A DNA stretch of 64,000 nt from Budorcas taxicolor (Eukaryota; Chordata; Mammalia; Artiodactyla; Bovidae): NCBI RefSeq assembly GCF_023091745.1, contig NC_068934.1, forward strand, positions 16,818,434-16,882,433. Reading direction: 5' to 3'. Positions 28,971 through 40,109 of this stretch are shown in pieces; within the stretch, counting starts at the first letter, position 1; each line of letters opens with the position of its first letter. Made by a program: the position numbers and the translations under genes. Under the pieces are notes generated by a model, which was given only the letters and a program-made list of their open reading frames with translations, was not told the DNA's origin and did no database searches.

Positions 28971-29539
28971 CCTCCCTACCCTGCACCAACTCCTTTGATT
29001 CTAAACTTGAATGCTGACCCAGAAGGTCTAACTCATTTGCATATTAATTGAATGTGGTCTGAGAGAAGGGTCATTGGTTCCCCTGTGTAGTCTAACATCA
29101 CATTTTTAAAATCCTAGATAAACCAATGTGTCATTTGCTGGTTCTTCTTGGTTAAGGAGAGGAGAAGGGGAAATAATTAAGTTACCTGGCTGTTTGGACT
29201 TCCATGTTCAGACTGCTAATTGTTCAAGGCTGGAAACTGATCACAGAGGAGCAGGAGTGATGCTTCCAAACATCAAACCCTCTGCTTGTGGCAGACGTGA
29301 CAGGGGAAGTTATATCTAAAGAGGAGAAAGTATATAATTAAATGTCAAAACATACTGTGAAAAATGGTTTTTAACTCCTCAAATCTCCTGGCAGGATGAA
29401 AACGAGAAACTCTCTAATAAAGCTGGTTCCATCTCACAGGAGGTCAGGAAGTCATTGCTAACAGCGGAGACCCAAGAGGCAGCCAAACTGCTGACAGCCT
29501 GTGGTTCTCCTGCCCAGTAGGTGAGAACAGCCCAAGGCA
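28971..29539. other. Noncoding unique sequence
   Basis: Contains an octamer-like atttgcatattaatt (29034-29048). No gene. Confidence 0.4.
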
Positions 29540-29700
29540 ACAAGGCCTTACTATGTATCAGACTCTCCAGTGCCTATTCTTACTCAGTCTTCACAGTTAC
29601 CGTTCAGTATGACCTTTGTGCCCATTTTACCAATGAGGAAAGCTGAGGTTCAGAGAGCTCTATTAGCCTTCCCTGTCCATTCTCTCCCCTCAACTCTCTG
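29540..29700 (+). mobile_element. MIR SINE
   Basis: gccttactatgtatcagact at 29544, cccattttaccaatgaggaa at 29621, gctgaggttcagagagctc at 29642. Confidence 0.85.
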
Positions 29701-29784
29701 CTTTTGCCAATACCCAACTGCTTCCTACACAGATCCCATAAGTCACAGTGGGGAGTTTCCAGGGAAGATATAGAAAGAGACATG

Positions 29785-30015
29785 GCTGTGAACCGTGAAA
29801 ACTACCATAGACACGGGTTCAAGTACTGGCATGCCAAAGTTGGACCCTTGGGCCATTTTATCCAGGCTTTTTGGGACACATCTTCCTCATCTGTAGAGCA
29901 GATACCTAGACTTTCAGAGTTCTTATGAAAAGCAAATAAAATCGTATACATTAGTGCTTTAAGTGAAATAGTATCTGTGAGTACCTGGCATAGAGTAGGT
30001 ACTCAAAACAGGATC
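29785..30015 (-). mobile_element. MIR SINE, near full length
   Basis: Antisense: acgggttcaagtactggc at 29813, tcctcatctgtagagcag near 29884, cctggcatagagtaggtac at 29984. Confidence 0.88.
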
Positions 30016-30169
30016 TCGAATTCTCATTACTAGTTTAAACTGGTTACCTCTCTGATTTTTCCTGAGAGTGGTCGAATGACTTTTCATTGCTCCTAGTGCA
30101 ATGAATGACTTTGTCCACAAAATAGGGTATCAGTCCTTGGCCAGTATGAGACCGTGGCCGGGGCCAAGC

Positions 30170-30350
30170 CCGAGCCCCAGGCTCGGAGTCAGCTGGACTG
30201 AGGTGTGGGCCCTGCCTGTCCCACTTAGAAGCTGTGCGTCATGGGCCAAATTCTTTTCTGACACTGAGAAACCTCCATTTCTCAAATCTTTCAGTGGAGC
30301 TAATACCTACTTCTCAGGATGGTGACAAAGACCAAGTGAGATAAGACTCT
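30170..30350 (-). mobile_element. MIR SINE
   Basis: Antisense: cagctggactgaggtgtggg at 30190, cacttagaagctgtgcgtc at 30222, then aatacctacttctcaggatg at 30302. Confidence 0.82.
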
Positions 30351-30355
30351 TTGTT

Positions 30356-30369
30356 AAAAAAAAAAAAAC
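30356..30369 (+). repeat. Poly-A tract
   Basis: A run after tttgtt at the end of the MIR. Confidence 0.85.
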
Positions 30370-30625
30370 TGAGGGAAACTGTGAGGCCCTGTGGAAGCCC
30401 TTCTCTGAAGCTAGGTTTTACGCCCTTCGAGGGAATGGATAGCAGTTGCTCTCAAGGTTTTGAGAATCACAAACATGTTGCAAACCCAGTACCGTCATGG
30501 GCCACCCACCCCTACACACACATATGCAATGCACATAAGGCGTATATGTACTCTTTCAAGGATTCATGGCCCCCGGGAACCCATCCATGACTCCTCAAGC
30601 GAACCTTCGGTTTGGCTCTGCTTCC

Positions 30626-30835
30626 CTTCCAGGTGGTGCTAGTGGTAAAGAACCTGCCAGTGCAGGAGACATAAGAGACGCAGGTTCCACCCCTGGGTCG
30701 GGAAGATGTCCTGGAGGAGGGCATGGCAACCCACTCCAGTATTCTTGCCTGGAGAATCCCATGGACAGAGGAGCCTGGCGGGCTGCAGTCCACAGGGTCA
30801 CCGAGAGTCAGGCGCAACTGAATGACTTAGCTTGC
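30626..30835 (+). mobile_element. Bov-tA SINE
   Basis: Head ccttccaggtggtgctagtg, diverged B-box region near 30682-30696, body to gcgcaactgaatgactta. TSD unclear. Confidence 0.95.
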
Positions 30836-31394
30836 ATGCCCTCCCCATCTCACCTCCAGGTTAACAAAACCCTTCCTGAGCTGTGGATGGTAGGGACTGG
30901 GTAGGTCCTCCTGTGGCTGCTAATGCTTATTTTGGGGACCTGCTGCCCATGCACCAAGGTGCCCAAGAGAGACAGTGAGACTTGAGAGAGAAAATCCATA
31001 TTTACAAACCAGTCATCCTTCCATCATCTCCTTCAGGGATATTATACCCAAAGAGAAAGGACCGAAGAAAGGCTGGAGACCAACAAGAGACTCATTCACT
31101 CAGCCCCCAGAACACACACTAGAACTACTGCTCAGAACCGGAGAGGAGATAGAGTTCCGATAAACATAGGAACCCCTTAAGCCACGAGTGCCTCCCAACT
31201 GGGATCCGCATCTTCCTCCTGCCTGTATCACCAGCGCGGGGCACAGAGGTGCATAGGCACAGTGGATGGATGGACAATCTGGTGAAATTAGACAGTCTGA
31301 GGCTAGAGAGCATATTCAGGTATCAGAGATGCACTGAGATATTTAGCCTTCAAGTCAAATGGTGGTTCCATGAGTTGTTTTCGGTATCATCTGT
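30836..31394. other. Noncoding unique sequence
   Basis: Nothing recognised. Confidence 0.4.
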
Positions 31395-31497
31395 GTCTAA
31401 ATAACCTGGGCCATTTGTTTAAAAAATATCTTGCTGGACCTCTCCATAGATGCACAAAATCAAAATCTGCTGGGGTGGACCTGAGAGTGTACATGCG
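31395..31497 (+). mobile_element. MER5-type DNA transposon fragment
   Basis: atcatctgtgtctaaataac near 31387, then a ccatttgtttaaaaaatatc block and atcaaaatctgctggggtgg at 31459 follow MER5A sense order. Confidence 0.55.
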
Positions 31498-31505
31498 TAT
31501 AGGTA

Positions 31506-31518
31506 TGTGTGGTGGTGG
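31506..31518. repeat. TSD of Bov-tA, left copy
   Basis: tgtgtggtggtgg, matching 31731-31743. It is low-complexity, so the exact limits are soft. Confidence 0.75.
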
Positions 31519-31730
31519 TGGTATTTAGTTGCTAAGTCACGTCCAGCTCTTTTGCGACCCCATGGACTATAGATCTCCAGGCTCCTCTCTCCATGGGATT
31601 TTTCCAGACAAGAATACTGGAGTGGGTTGCTGTTTACTTCTCCAAGGGAACTTCCTGACCCAAGGATCAAACCTGCATCTCCTGCATTGCAGGTGGGTGC
31701 TTTACCTCTGAACCACTAAGGAAGCCCATG
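31519..31730 (-). mobile_element. Bov-tA SINE, full-length type
   Basis: Tail tatttagttgctaagtcacg left. Head aaccactaaggaagccc right. Confidence 0.96.
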
Positions 31731-31819
31731 TGTGTGGTGGTGGAATGTTCCCAAGTAATTTATGTAGCCTGATTTAGGCACCACTCCTCTGTTTACTTTG
31801 TGAGTAGAATGCGATCATA

Positions 31820-32050
31820 AAGGTTTATCTTGGTAGCATGACGAATCTAGGCTCAAGTTCCGCATTGACCACTGAATACCTGTGTGATAGTGGGCAAGTC
31901 ACTTGAGATAACTGACCCTAACTACAATTACCTCATCTATACAATGGGGATAAAGACGCAGTTAGCAGGAAGGCATTTTGAGGATTAAATAGGATTCTAC
32001 CCAGAAACAGCCTGGCTTAGAGCTTGTCACTAACTGAGCTTTCAGTAAGT
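31820..32050 (-). mobile_element. MIR SINE, near full length
   Basis: Antisense: aggctcaagttccgcattga at 31849, gtgggcaagtcacttgag at 31890, cctcatctatacaatgggga at 31931. Confidence 0.92.
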
Positions 32051-32124
32051 ATCAGGTATTTCTGGTGACTGGGCCAATAGCAGAGAAACGTTAAGAGACT
32101 CACAGTAGCCACAGGAAGTTGGCA

Positions 32125-32250
32125 AGCAAGTGGTCACAATTCCTATTCTAAAGATGAGAAAACCAATGCTCACCATGCACTGTAGGCTCAGTGGTAGAGG
32201 CAGGACGTGAACCCAGATATGCCGTCAGGCTCAAGGGCCCACATCCCTGG
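32125..32250 (+). mobile_element. MIR SINE (3' part)
   Basis: ctaaagatgagaaaaccaat at 32149, then gctcagtggtagaggcagga at 32187. Confidence 0.82.
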
Positions 32251-32744
32251 CCTCCCAGTAAGAACAGCTTGTTGGTGTCATGCACAGAACTAGGAACCAC
32301 AGCGCGCAGCCAGGACGTAATTCAGACCGGCCTGGGCGGGAGTGGCTTGCACACCCCAGGACACAGCTCAGATTGCCCTGAGACATATGGGGGAGGTGGA
32401 CTATTTCCCACCAAGGAGTCCCCTGCCTCCTCCTGGGCCTTGGAATGGACTGGGTCACTCATGTTAAGTGACGAGCTGACACCGCTTGGTGTAGGCAGAT
32501 AGCTTTATCAGATGAAAAGTCAAATGCAATCAAATGTTCAGAGGCTTTAAAAAAAAAACATTAGAAACATTTACCATGACGTTATTGACAAACTGGTTAA
32601 TAAGCCGCCTGGACTACAGTAGCACAGCTGGGACCAGCAGCTTTCGCTCCGCGCTCTTTCCCTTCCTCCTCCTCTCGAGCTCCTGATGTGTTCGGTGTGG
32701 GCCTCCCCCAGGATGGCTGGGACTGCCCTGCCTCCGGAGGGTCT
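32251..32744. other. Noncoding sequence
   Basis: A 103-residue plus frame (32191-32502) crosses the MIR and is spurious. A-tract at about 32550-32559. Confidence 0.4.
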
Positions 32745-32850
32745 CCTCCTCCAGGGGAAGCCTTCTTCAAGGGCAAGAGCTAGCTTTTTTCCACCTCTGC
32801 GTCTCCAATATGTAACACAGGTATTAACAATTAATAGCACTCAATAATGA
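32745..32850 (+). mobile_element. L2 LINE 3' end fragment
   Basis: cttcttcaagggcaagagc near 32762, ctctgcgtctccaatatg near 32794, then a tagcactcaataatgaa end. Confidence 0.55.
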
Positions 32851-33952
32851 ATTCACATACTGACTGGTTTAGAAATGTACTTTCTTAAGCACATCTCCAC
32901 TCACATTCTGGTTCCTTCCATTCTTCTTTTCTTTTTTCTTCCTTCTTTCCACTCTCACCCCAGAGAACCCATTTTCACTCTCTGGCTCTCCCTAAGAAAA
33001 TAATCTAATGAAGAATTCTCACACAAAAAATTTTAATTAAAAATAAAGCTGGAGAGAAACTTTAAATTTCATTTGGTAGTCCAATTGTTAGTAATACTAT
33101 TAGTTTGATTCTTTTTCAACTATATTATTATATTATAGAATAATATTGTATTTTATATATTTTAGGTATTATAATGTTAATACTAATGTTGTCCAGAACC
33201 ATAATTTTTAATGTGAGAAAAAAGATGTAAAAGATAAATTTTTTAAAGCTAGTAAAGATATTGGCAAAAGAAGAGATTATATAATTTAAAATAAATAACT
33301 CACAGAGCTAACTCAAACAAATAAGTGAATCTGTATGAATCTTGTAGGGTTATTGGCTGATTCTCCCCATCTCCACTCCCTGGAGCTCAGAAGTCATGTA
33401 TATTAGCAAAAGCATTCTCCTGTTAGAGGGCTTGGGCTTATCCCTTTGGCCACGACTGTAACCATTTGTAGACATAATTCTAAATTCAAAGGCAGCGCTA
33501 AACTGGCAACATTTAATTCACTGTGATGGTGAGCGTAGCTTGTCTCCCTGGTCTTTCAGGTATTTGTAAGTGTAAATGGGAGTAAAAATAGTGCCAACAT
33601 CCCGAGGCTGACACAGGACTGAAGGTGATAAAATGATCACAGAAGAGACTCACAGGTCTTTCGAAGGAGAGCGGTTCTAAGTTTCTCAGGCTTCTCAAGC
33701 TCCCAGTGCTGCCTCCTGGGTGGTGCCTTGTTGAAATGTGAGATTTAATACAGAGAACATGTACTGTGTGCCTAGGCACCATGGGTAAGAGGGATGACAA
33801 AGACCGTCACCCTGCCCTCCAGCTACACACTGACTCTTAAAGGAAGAAAGCACAAAGTTGGGGGGAAAAATAACTCTGAGGGACGTGTAGACTGATTACT
33901 GTTTTGGAAATAAAAAATGAAGGCTCATCTTAGACAGATCCGTAATGCACCT
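32851..33952. other. AT-rich noncoding stretch
   Basis: Over 1 kb with no gene. 33110-33260 is strongly AT-rich. 33745-33840 (actgtgtgcctaggcaccat) is an unassigned old repeat phrase. Confidence 0.4.
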
Positions 33953-34300
33953 CTAGAGTGGATTGTTGTTCCCAAACATTCACTGTCTTTGCCTGGGAAA
34001 GAATCATACTCCCCCACCCCACTGATAGCACACTTGGTCATGTGACTTTTCTGGCTGAGGAAATGTTAGTGGATGTTAATGTTCTAGTTCTGAGTAGAAG
34101 CTTTAAGATCCAGGATGTGATTCACCATGTTCTCTTTTCCCTTCTGCCCTGAAAATCTCTGGCAGTGGAGCTGAGCTGTACCTGATCCGCAATGGCCAGA
34201 GAGAGTCAGTGAGGGAAAATGAACCCTTTGCTATGATAAGCCACTGGTATTTCAGGGTCAGTTGTTACTGCAGTGTAGCCTAGCCTATGCTGACAAACAC
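33953..34300 (+). mobile_element. Ancient LTR-like mammalian repeat
   Basis: tttgcctgggaaagaatcat near 33989, ggtcatgtgacttttctggc at 34038, agaagctttaagatccagg at 34098 and an end at ttactgcagtgtagcctagc (34265). Recognisable old repeat phrases, family not assigned. The same end appears inverted at 54388. Confidence 0.5.
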
Positions 34301-35085
34301 AGAATATGAGACAAAAGAACCCCAAAGCTGAAGACACCAGTGAAGCAAAGGCTTAGAGGCAGATGCAATATAGGTATCCCATGGACTAGTGGTATACACA
34401 GAGTCTGTCCTGGAAATATAGTATATAGCTAAATTGTGTGCAGCCAAGAATATGTATTCAAGGAGTTTTGACCTCCTCCCATACTCAGTGAGGACCCGTA
34501 CAGTCATCTGGACAGGAGGGTGGTAGGACCAAGAATCCATCTCCAAAGCCAGGCAACTGACCCCCGAGCCAGAAGGCCTGAGAAGGCTGCAAACTTTGCG
34601 GAGTATAAACCTTACGGACTTTGGTGTTACTGACAAGATAGTTCAGCAGAACCTACAGCAGCACAGCACAGCTTAATACCTCAGCCCAAAGATATTTATG
34701 TGCAAGCCCACAGTAGTCTAATTACTCTGTATCAAGTCCCATGTATCAAAATACCCTTCAAGATTATAACAGGTTTAATTAAATGCACAGTGAAATCCAC
34801 TTAAGATGAGCTAATTGGGTAGAACCTGATTTTCCTTCCCGCTGAGTTTGACAGACACGAGGACATTCCAGGGAAAGGGCAGCGCATTGAGGGATACTGA
34901 AGGAGGCAGCGGTCAGAAGCTGGTGCCTCAGGAGCCACAGCAGGACTGAGGTTTCCCAAAGGCAGCGAGGTGGAGCTGGGAACAAGCCCAGTGACAACAA
35001 TTCTCTCCCACCCTAGAGGGGCGCTACTCCCATCCCTGTTATTCCCCAGCTCGATCAATAGCAGCTCCTCCCTTTGGTAACTCAG
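34301..35085. other. Noncoding unique sequence
   Basis: A 118-residue minus frame (34280-34636) lacks domain features. No gene called. Confidence 0.4.
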
Positions 35086-35465
35086 GTCAGAGACACTGGA
35101 GTCATCCTTGGCCCCTGTTTCTTTCAGTCACACCCCGTATTTGCTCTCACAGGCAATCACTTCAGCTTGGTGTTCAAAACAGAACCCTCCTGAGTATTTC
35201 TCACCACGCCATCACACCTGCCATGGTTCAAGTCACCATCATACACCACCTAAATGACTGACACAGCCTCCCAACCAGTCTCCTGCACCTCCACCCCAAC
35301 CATCTACTCTCAACCCAGCTGCCAGAGTGATCCGTTTTCTTAAAAGCACAAGTCATGTCCCTCATCAGTTCCAGACCCCTCAAGGGCTCCCAACTCATTC
35401 GAAGTAAAATCCAGTGAAGACCCTTACAGTGACTTACAAGGCTCCACACTGTTTCTTCCACACAC
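35086..35465 (+). mobile_element. Ancient mammalian repeat, unassigned
   Basis: actggagtcatccttggccc at 35096, caccatcatacaccacctaa at 35234, gctgccagagtgatccgttt at 35319 and cagtgacttacaaggctcc at 35428 keep the order of an old dispersed repeat. Confidence 0.5.
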
Positions 35466-35477
35466 AAAGCAGATTCT

Positions 35478-35490
35478 AAAATGGAGGTGA
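35478..35490. repeat. TSD of L1, left copy
   Basis: aaaatggaggtga versus aaaatgggggtga at 35817-35829 (12 of 13). Confidence 0.85.
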
Positions 35491-35816
35491 TTAGGAGTTT
35501 GGGATTAGCAGATACAAGCTACTATATATAAAATAGATAAACAACAAGGTCCTACTGAATAGAACAGGGAACTATATTCAGTACCCTGTGATAAACCATA
35601 ATGGAAAAGAATATGGAAGATGATGTGTATATATATATGTGTATATATCTGAATATATATATCCATATATATATACGTGTATATATCTGAATATATATAT
35701 CCATATATATATGTGTATATATACACATATATATATATAATTGAATCACTTTGTTATATACTAGAAACCAACACAACATTGTAAATCAACTGTACTTCAG
35801 CTGAAAAATTAAAATT
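35491..35816 (+). mobile_element. L1 LINE 3' end, 5'-truncated (artiodactyl type)
   Basis: Sense L1 3' UTR: gtttgggattagcagatac at 35498, caaggtcctactgaatagaa at 35546, cacaacattgtaaatcaact at 35772 and an A-rich end. The TSD fits LINE-type integration. Two minus-strand Tyr/Ile-rich frames (73 and 75 residues) are translations of its TA-rich core. Confidence 0.95.
35622..35740 (+). repeat. TA-rich expansion with 38-bp tandem period inside L1
   Basis: gtatatatctgaatatatat begins at 35641 and again at 35679, embedded in (TA)n. The sequence is largely self-complementary. Confidence 0.85.
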
Positions 35817-35829
35817 AAAATGGGGGTGA

Positions 35830-36318
35830 AGGTTCCGATCAATGATCTGCTTTACCTTCCCTAGGTGAGACAAGTCCTAGATTTCTGAATGAATATTGAA
35901 TTGGACATAGCAGTGAAAATAAGAATTTTGCTCAGTAAGTTTCCAGCCTTGTTGGAAAGAGAGACGCATAAGCTCAGATGTTAAAGTGGTGTGACCACTG
36001 GTGAGGTAGAGATGAGCATGAAGTTTCAAGGGAGTGTCAAGAAGAAACAACTAATCTAGTCTAGGGGGAAATGAGCTTTGACAGCCATCAGTTTTGTTTA
36101 AAGTTGACCTTTTCCCCAGTGATATTCTTTATGAACTAGATAAGAAGCTAATTGATCTGTTTATTGTTTCGTTAATTCATGAGTATAGTATAATACCTGT
36201 CGGATATTTCAGGACCATGTTAAAGTCTAGGTCAGCCCCACTGCATTTCTAATCCAATCCGTTTGCATACTACAATACTACACATACATACTACATACTA
36301 CATATAAGAAGAATGCAT
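35830..36318. other. Noncoding sequence
   Basis: Nothing recognised apart from small direct repeats acatactacatactacat near 36280-36302. Confidence 0.4.
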
Positions 36319-36338
36319 AATGGGGGGTGGATAGGCTC
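36319..36338 (+). mobile_element. L1 LINE, first piece
   Basis: Short piece before the Bov-tA. The L1 frame resumes at 36573. Confidence 0.5.
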
Positions 36339-36349
36339 TTCAATAAATG
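36339..36349. repeat. TSD of Bov-tA, left copy
   Basis: ttcaataaatg, exact match at 36562-36572. Confidence 0.92.
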
Positions 36350-36561
36350 TGCTCCGTGCTTAGTCACTCAGTCGCATCCGACTCTTTGTGACCCCATGGA
36401 CTATAGCCCACCAGGCTCCTCTGTCCTTGGGATTCTTCAGGCAAGAATACTGGAGTGGGTTGCCATGTCCTCCAACAGGGGATCTTCCCGACCCAGGGAT
36501 CAAACCCAGGTCTCCAGCCTTGAAGGCAGATTGTTTACCATCTGAGCCACCAGGGAAGCCT
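36350..36561 (-). mobile_element. Bov-tA SINE, full-length, nested in L1
   Basis: Tail tgcttagtcactcagtcgc left. Head accatctgagccaccaggga right. Exact 11-bp TSD. Confidence 0.97.
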
Positions 36562-36572
36562 TTCAATAAATG
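36562..36572. repeat. TSD of Bov-tA, right copy
   Basis: Exact copy of 36339-36349. Confidence 0.92.
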
Positions 36573-37467
36573 ATGTTGGGAAAACCAGTTATCCACATGC
36601 AAAAGAATGAAATTGGACCCTTATCTTATACCACACATAGAAATCAATTCAAATTGATTAAATGTGAGACTTAAAGCCATGAAACTCACAGAAGAAAACG
36701 CAGAGAAGCCCCTTGACACTGACCTTGGCACTGACTTTTTGGATATGGCACCAAAAGCTCAGGCAACAAAAGCAAAAATAAATAAGATAATATGTCAAAC
36801 CAGAAAAGCTTCTGTGCAGCAAAGAAAACACTCAGCAAAATGAAAAGGCACCCTGTGGATTGGGAGAAAATATCTGTCAACCATGAATCTGATAAGGGGT
36901 TAGTAGTACCCAAGGAGCTCATTACAACTCAATAGAGAAAAACCAAACAATTCCATTTTAAAAGTGGACAAAGGACCTAAATAGACATTTTTCCAAAGAA
37001 GATATGCCTATGGCCAACAGGTTCATGAAAAGGTGTTCAACATCACTGATCATCCAGCAAGTGCAAATCAAAATCACAATAAGATCTCACTTCACACCTA
37101 GTAGAATGGCTATTACCAAAAGCTTAAAGGTAATAAGTATTATCATGGATGTGGAGAAAAGGAAGCCCTTCTCCACTGTTGGTGGGAGTGTGAATTGTTT
37201 CAGCCACTATGGAAAATAGTGTGGAGGTTCCTCAAAAAAGTGAAAATAGAACTAACACATGATCCAGTAATCCCCCTTCTGGAGATATATAAGCATACAT
37301 ATACATGGACGTGTATACACAAAGGAAGTAAAACGAATACCCTCGAGGAGCTATCTGCACTCTCATATTCACTGCAGCATGGTTCATGGTGGACAAGACT
37401 TGGAACCAACCTAAGTGCCCGTCAACAGATCAGTGGATTAAAAAAAGCAATTGTGTTATATATGCAT
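36573..37467 (+). mobile_element. L1 LINE, ORF2 3' region, second piece
   Basis: atgttgggaaaaccagttat at 36573, agcttctgtgcagcaaagaa at 36808, gccaacaggttcatgaaaag at 37013, tgttggtgggagtgtgaatt at 37179, catgatccagtaatccccct at 37258. This is L1 ORF2 C-terminal sequence with many stops, so a pseudogene remnant. Confidence 0.95.
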
Positions 37468-37681
37468 GGGTTTAGTCACTAAGTCAGTCCGACTCTTGTG
37501 ACCCCAGGACTGTAGCCCGCCAGGCTCCTCTGTCCATGGGGTTTCCCGGGTAAGAATACTGGAGCGGGCTGCCTTTTCCTTCTCCAGAGGATCTGCCCGA
37601 CCCAGGAATGAAACCCGCGTTTCCTGTCATGCCTCCTGCACTGCAAGCAGGCTCTTTACTGCTGAGACACCAAGGAAGCCC
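37468..37681 (-). mobile_element. Bov-tA SINE, second copy in the same L1
   Basis: Tail ggtttagtcactaagtcagt, head ctgagacaccaaggaagccc. A 12-14 base insertion near 37625-37640 extends the head region. No clear TSD. Confidence 0.93.
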
Positions 37682-37710
37682 TTATTCAGCATAAATATAA
37701 AGTAAAAGTA
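37682..37710 (+). mobile_element. L1 LINE, short third piece
   Basis: ttattcagcataaatataaa continues the L1 phrase after the SINE. Confidence 0.6.
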
Positions 37711-37760
37711 GTCGTGGTCCCCCGCCGCTGAGCTCCTGACTGCCCAACCCCTGGGCCACT

Positions 37761-37804
37761 GAAATAGAGATAATACAGAAGATTAGCAGGCCCCCTTCGT
37801 CACG
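37761..37804 (+). pseudogene. U6 snRNA-like fragment
   Basis: taatacagaagattagcagg then cccccttcgtcacg resembles the internal U6 block (atacagagaagattagcatg, then gcccc) with a two-base deletion. The 5' and 3' thirds of U6 are missing, so at most a pseudogene scrap. Confidence 0.4.
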
Positions 37805-38442
37805 TACTCAGATAATCAGAGGGTGATGCAAGTGCTGCTGTTGCCCTTTCTTCCATCATGTGGTGTTTTGAGTTGTTGTTTTGTTCGCTTTGGGGTTTCT
37901 GCATAGTTTGCACGCATTAATTGTAAATCTGTAAATTTTGGTAGAGATACAAAAATGCTAGCACACACAGCAAAGGGAAGGTTTTTGAGCTTCTTACTTG
38001 GCGTATTTGTCTTGAGCACCTATTATATTATGTGTCAGAATGCCTCACTGGTCACTTTGAACGTGAAACCAGGGAGCTATTGAATTCTTATCCAAATAAG
38101 GACACTTTGAAGCTAAACGGGGCACTATTAATTATTACCTCTAGGGACTGGCATAGACTTGGGCTGTCCTGGGCAAACCAGAGCTGCGGCCCCCTGTTTG
38201 TATGTCGCTTACTTATTGTTACCCTGAACAAGGCACCGTTCTGCCGCCAATGAAGATGCTGAGACCCAGAGAGTTTGCGATGTCCTGGGTGACATATTTG
38301 CATCCAGATCTTTCCCTCTGCAAGCTTGTGCCGACTCCATCTCACATGGCAAAAGTAACCATCATACAAGTGACAGAAGTTCAATGTAAGGTGACCGAGA
38401 AAGAGGAAAGACATTTAAAAGAAAAATCAGAGATTCTGCGTA
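37805..38442. other. Noncoding, possible MIR trace
   Basis: gaagatgctgagacccagag at 38252 and gcgatgtcctgggtgaca near 38277 hint at a diverged sense MIR (about 38190-38330). No gene. Confidence 0.4.
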
Positions 38443-38765
38443 TTTGCAGAACAGAAACAGACTCGTGGATTTAGAGAACGAACTTGTGGTTGCTGGAGGG
38501 AAGGATGGGGGGAAAGGACAGTCAGGGAGTTTGGGATGGACCCGTACACACTGCTATGTTTAGATGGGTAACCAACGCGGACCTACTTAGAGCACAGGGA
38601 ACTCTGCTCAATGTTATGTGGCGGCCTGGATGGGAGGCGAGTTTGGGGAAGAACGGATACATATAACAATATGTATGATTGCTCGCTCAGCTATGCACCT
38701 GAAACTGGTACAGCATTGTTAATTGGCTGTACCCCCATACAAAATAAAAAGGTTTTTTAAAAAAA
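38443..38765 (+). mobile_element. L1 LINE 3' end, 5'-truncated
   Basis: agaacagaaacagactcgtg at 38447, aacttgtggttgctggaggg at 38481, agcacagggaactctgctca at 38590, acctgaaactggtacagca at 38697, A-rich end. It belongs to a different L1 subfamily from 35491-35816. Confidence 0.93.
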
Positions 38766-39541
38766 GAAAGAGAGAAGAAACAGAGAAAACCTGATAGTTG
38801 GTATCATTTCTACTTACTCCTGAGAGGTGGGATTTGGACTCAGGAGGTGGAAGTCACACTTTCTAAGGGAAGGGGAATAAGAGAAAAGGAAGGATGGGGT
38901 CTGTGCTGGGAGTATGTAAGGAGCTCTCAGGTAAAGTGAGCTCCTGCCACCCAGGATGGCCAAAAGAGAGGAGCTGAATCAGTAACTAAAGTGACCTTTG
39001 ATTTTTTTCCTCTGTCCTCAGAGACATGGAAGCAAGATAAGCTACATACTATACAAGGTCTAGTGTAAAATGAAAATGTAGGGCCTTTCATTGAAGAAGT
39101 ATTATGAATTTCAAGAGGGTGCCAGTAGAGCATTGAACCAAGCTTGAGGTCCTTATAAGCTTGGGACCAATGAGAATGCACACTCGCAAAGCTGGCTTTC
39201 CACAGAGGGCTTGTTTCGTCTCAGTTCGTACCGAATGTGAGCTCAGAAGACACAGCCTGAAAGATCCACTCTGGTCCCGGCAACAGAGTAACAAGAGATG
39301 AAAACCTGTCCTGCGGCTCAGATAGGTCTGGATTTCTAGAGACGTCCCGGATTGCCAGTTTGGGAGCATCTCTTCCCAAGGCCCCGCCCCTCCTTTTGGG
39401 CCCTGACACGTGAAGAGGATCTTCACAGCACTGTTTTCCTGGTTCTTTCCTCGTCTCCTTTCCTTTGGTTTCATTCCATTGTCAGGCAGTGTGTCTTTAG
39501 GATGCTGTGTTTCATCTTGAGATCAGTGGGTTCAAAAGGGC
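38766..39541. other. Noncoding unique sequence
   Basis: A 128-residue minus frame at 39088-39474 lacks recognisable domains. No gene called. Confidence 0.4.
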
Positions 39542-39550
39542 CTTTTCATG
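39542..39550. repeat. TSD of Bov-tA, left copy
   Basis: cttttcatg, exact match at 39764-39772. Confidence 0.8.
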
Positions 39551-39763
39551 GGGGAGTGCTGAGTTGCTCAAATGTGTCTGACTCTTTGCAACCCCATGGA
39601 CGGTAGCCTACCAGGCTCTTCTGTCCATGGAATTCTCCAAGCAAGAACACTGGAGTGGGTTGCTTACCTTCTCCAGGGGATCTTCCCAACCGAGGGACCA
39701 AACCCAGGTCTTCCTCATTGCAGGCCGATTCTTTACTGTCTGAGCCACCAGGGAAGTCTCCCT
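39551..39763 (-). mobile_element. Bov-tA SINE, full-length type
   Basis: Tail gagtgctgagttgctcaaat left. Head actgtctgagccaccaggg right. Confidence 0.96.
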
Positions 39764-39772
39764 CTTTTCATG

Positions 39773-40109
39773 AGTACCTAGCTGTTTTCTCCTTCCTTCC
39801 TAGTCCTACCAAGCAGACAGTCAGAAATCTGCACTTGATATCAAGAAAGAGACAGGGAGAGGTGCCTGTCATAGAACAGAGGCGGATCAGGCTCTGCCTC
39901 TGCTCCCCGGTGTCTGGGCTGGACGCAGAGGCTTCTCTGTGGGTCCTGGCAGACAAGCGATGGGTATTCCGTAGGACAGTACTGCTCCACGCCATACGCC
40001 CCAGGAAGAGAAAGATTTGCTGCAGAGTTCATCTGCAGCGCCTGCCCGGCGTTCAAGGTCTTTGTGAGTCAGCCCCTGTCCACCTGTCCTTGCTTTTCTC
40101 CTACCACTG
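39773..40109. other. Noncoding unique sequence
   Basis: A 153-residue plus frame (39655-40116) begins inside the Bov-tA. Judged spurious. Confidence 0.4.

Noticed and set aside
35505..35779. Tyr/Ile-rich 73- and 75-residue minus frames
   Set aside because: Translations of the TA-rich core of an L1 3' UTR.
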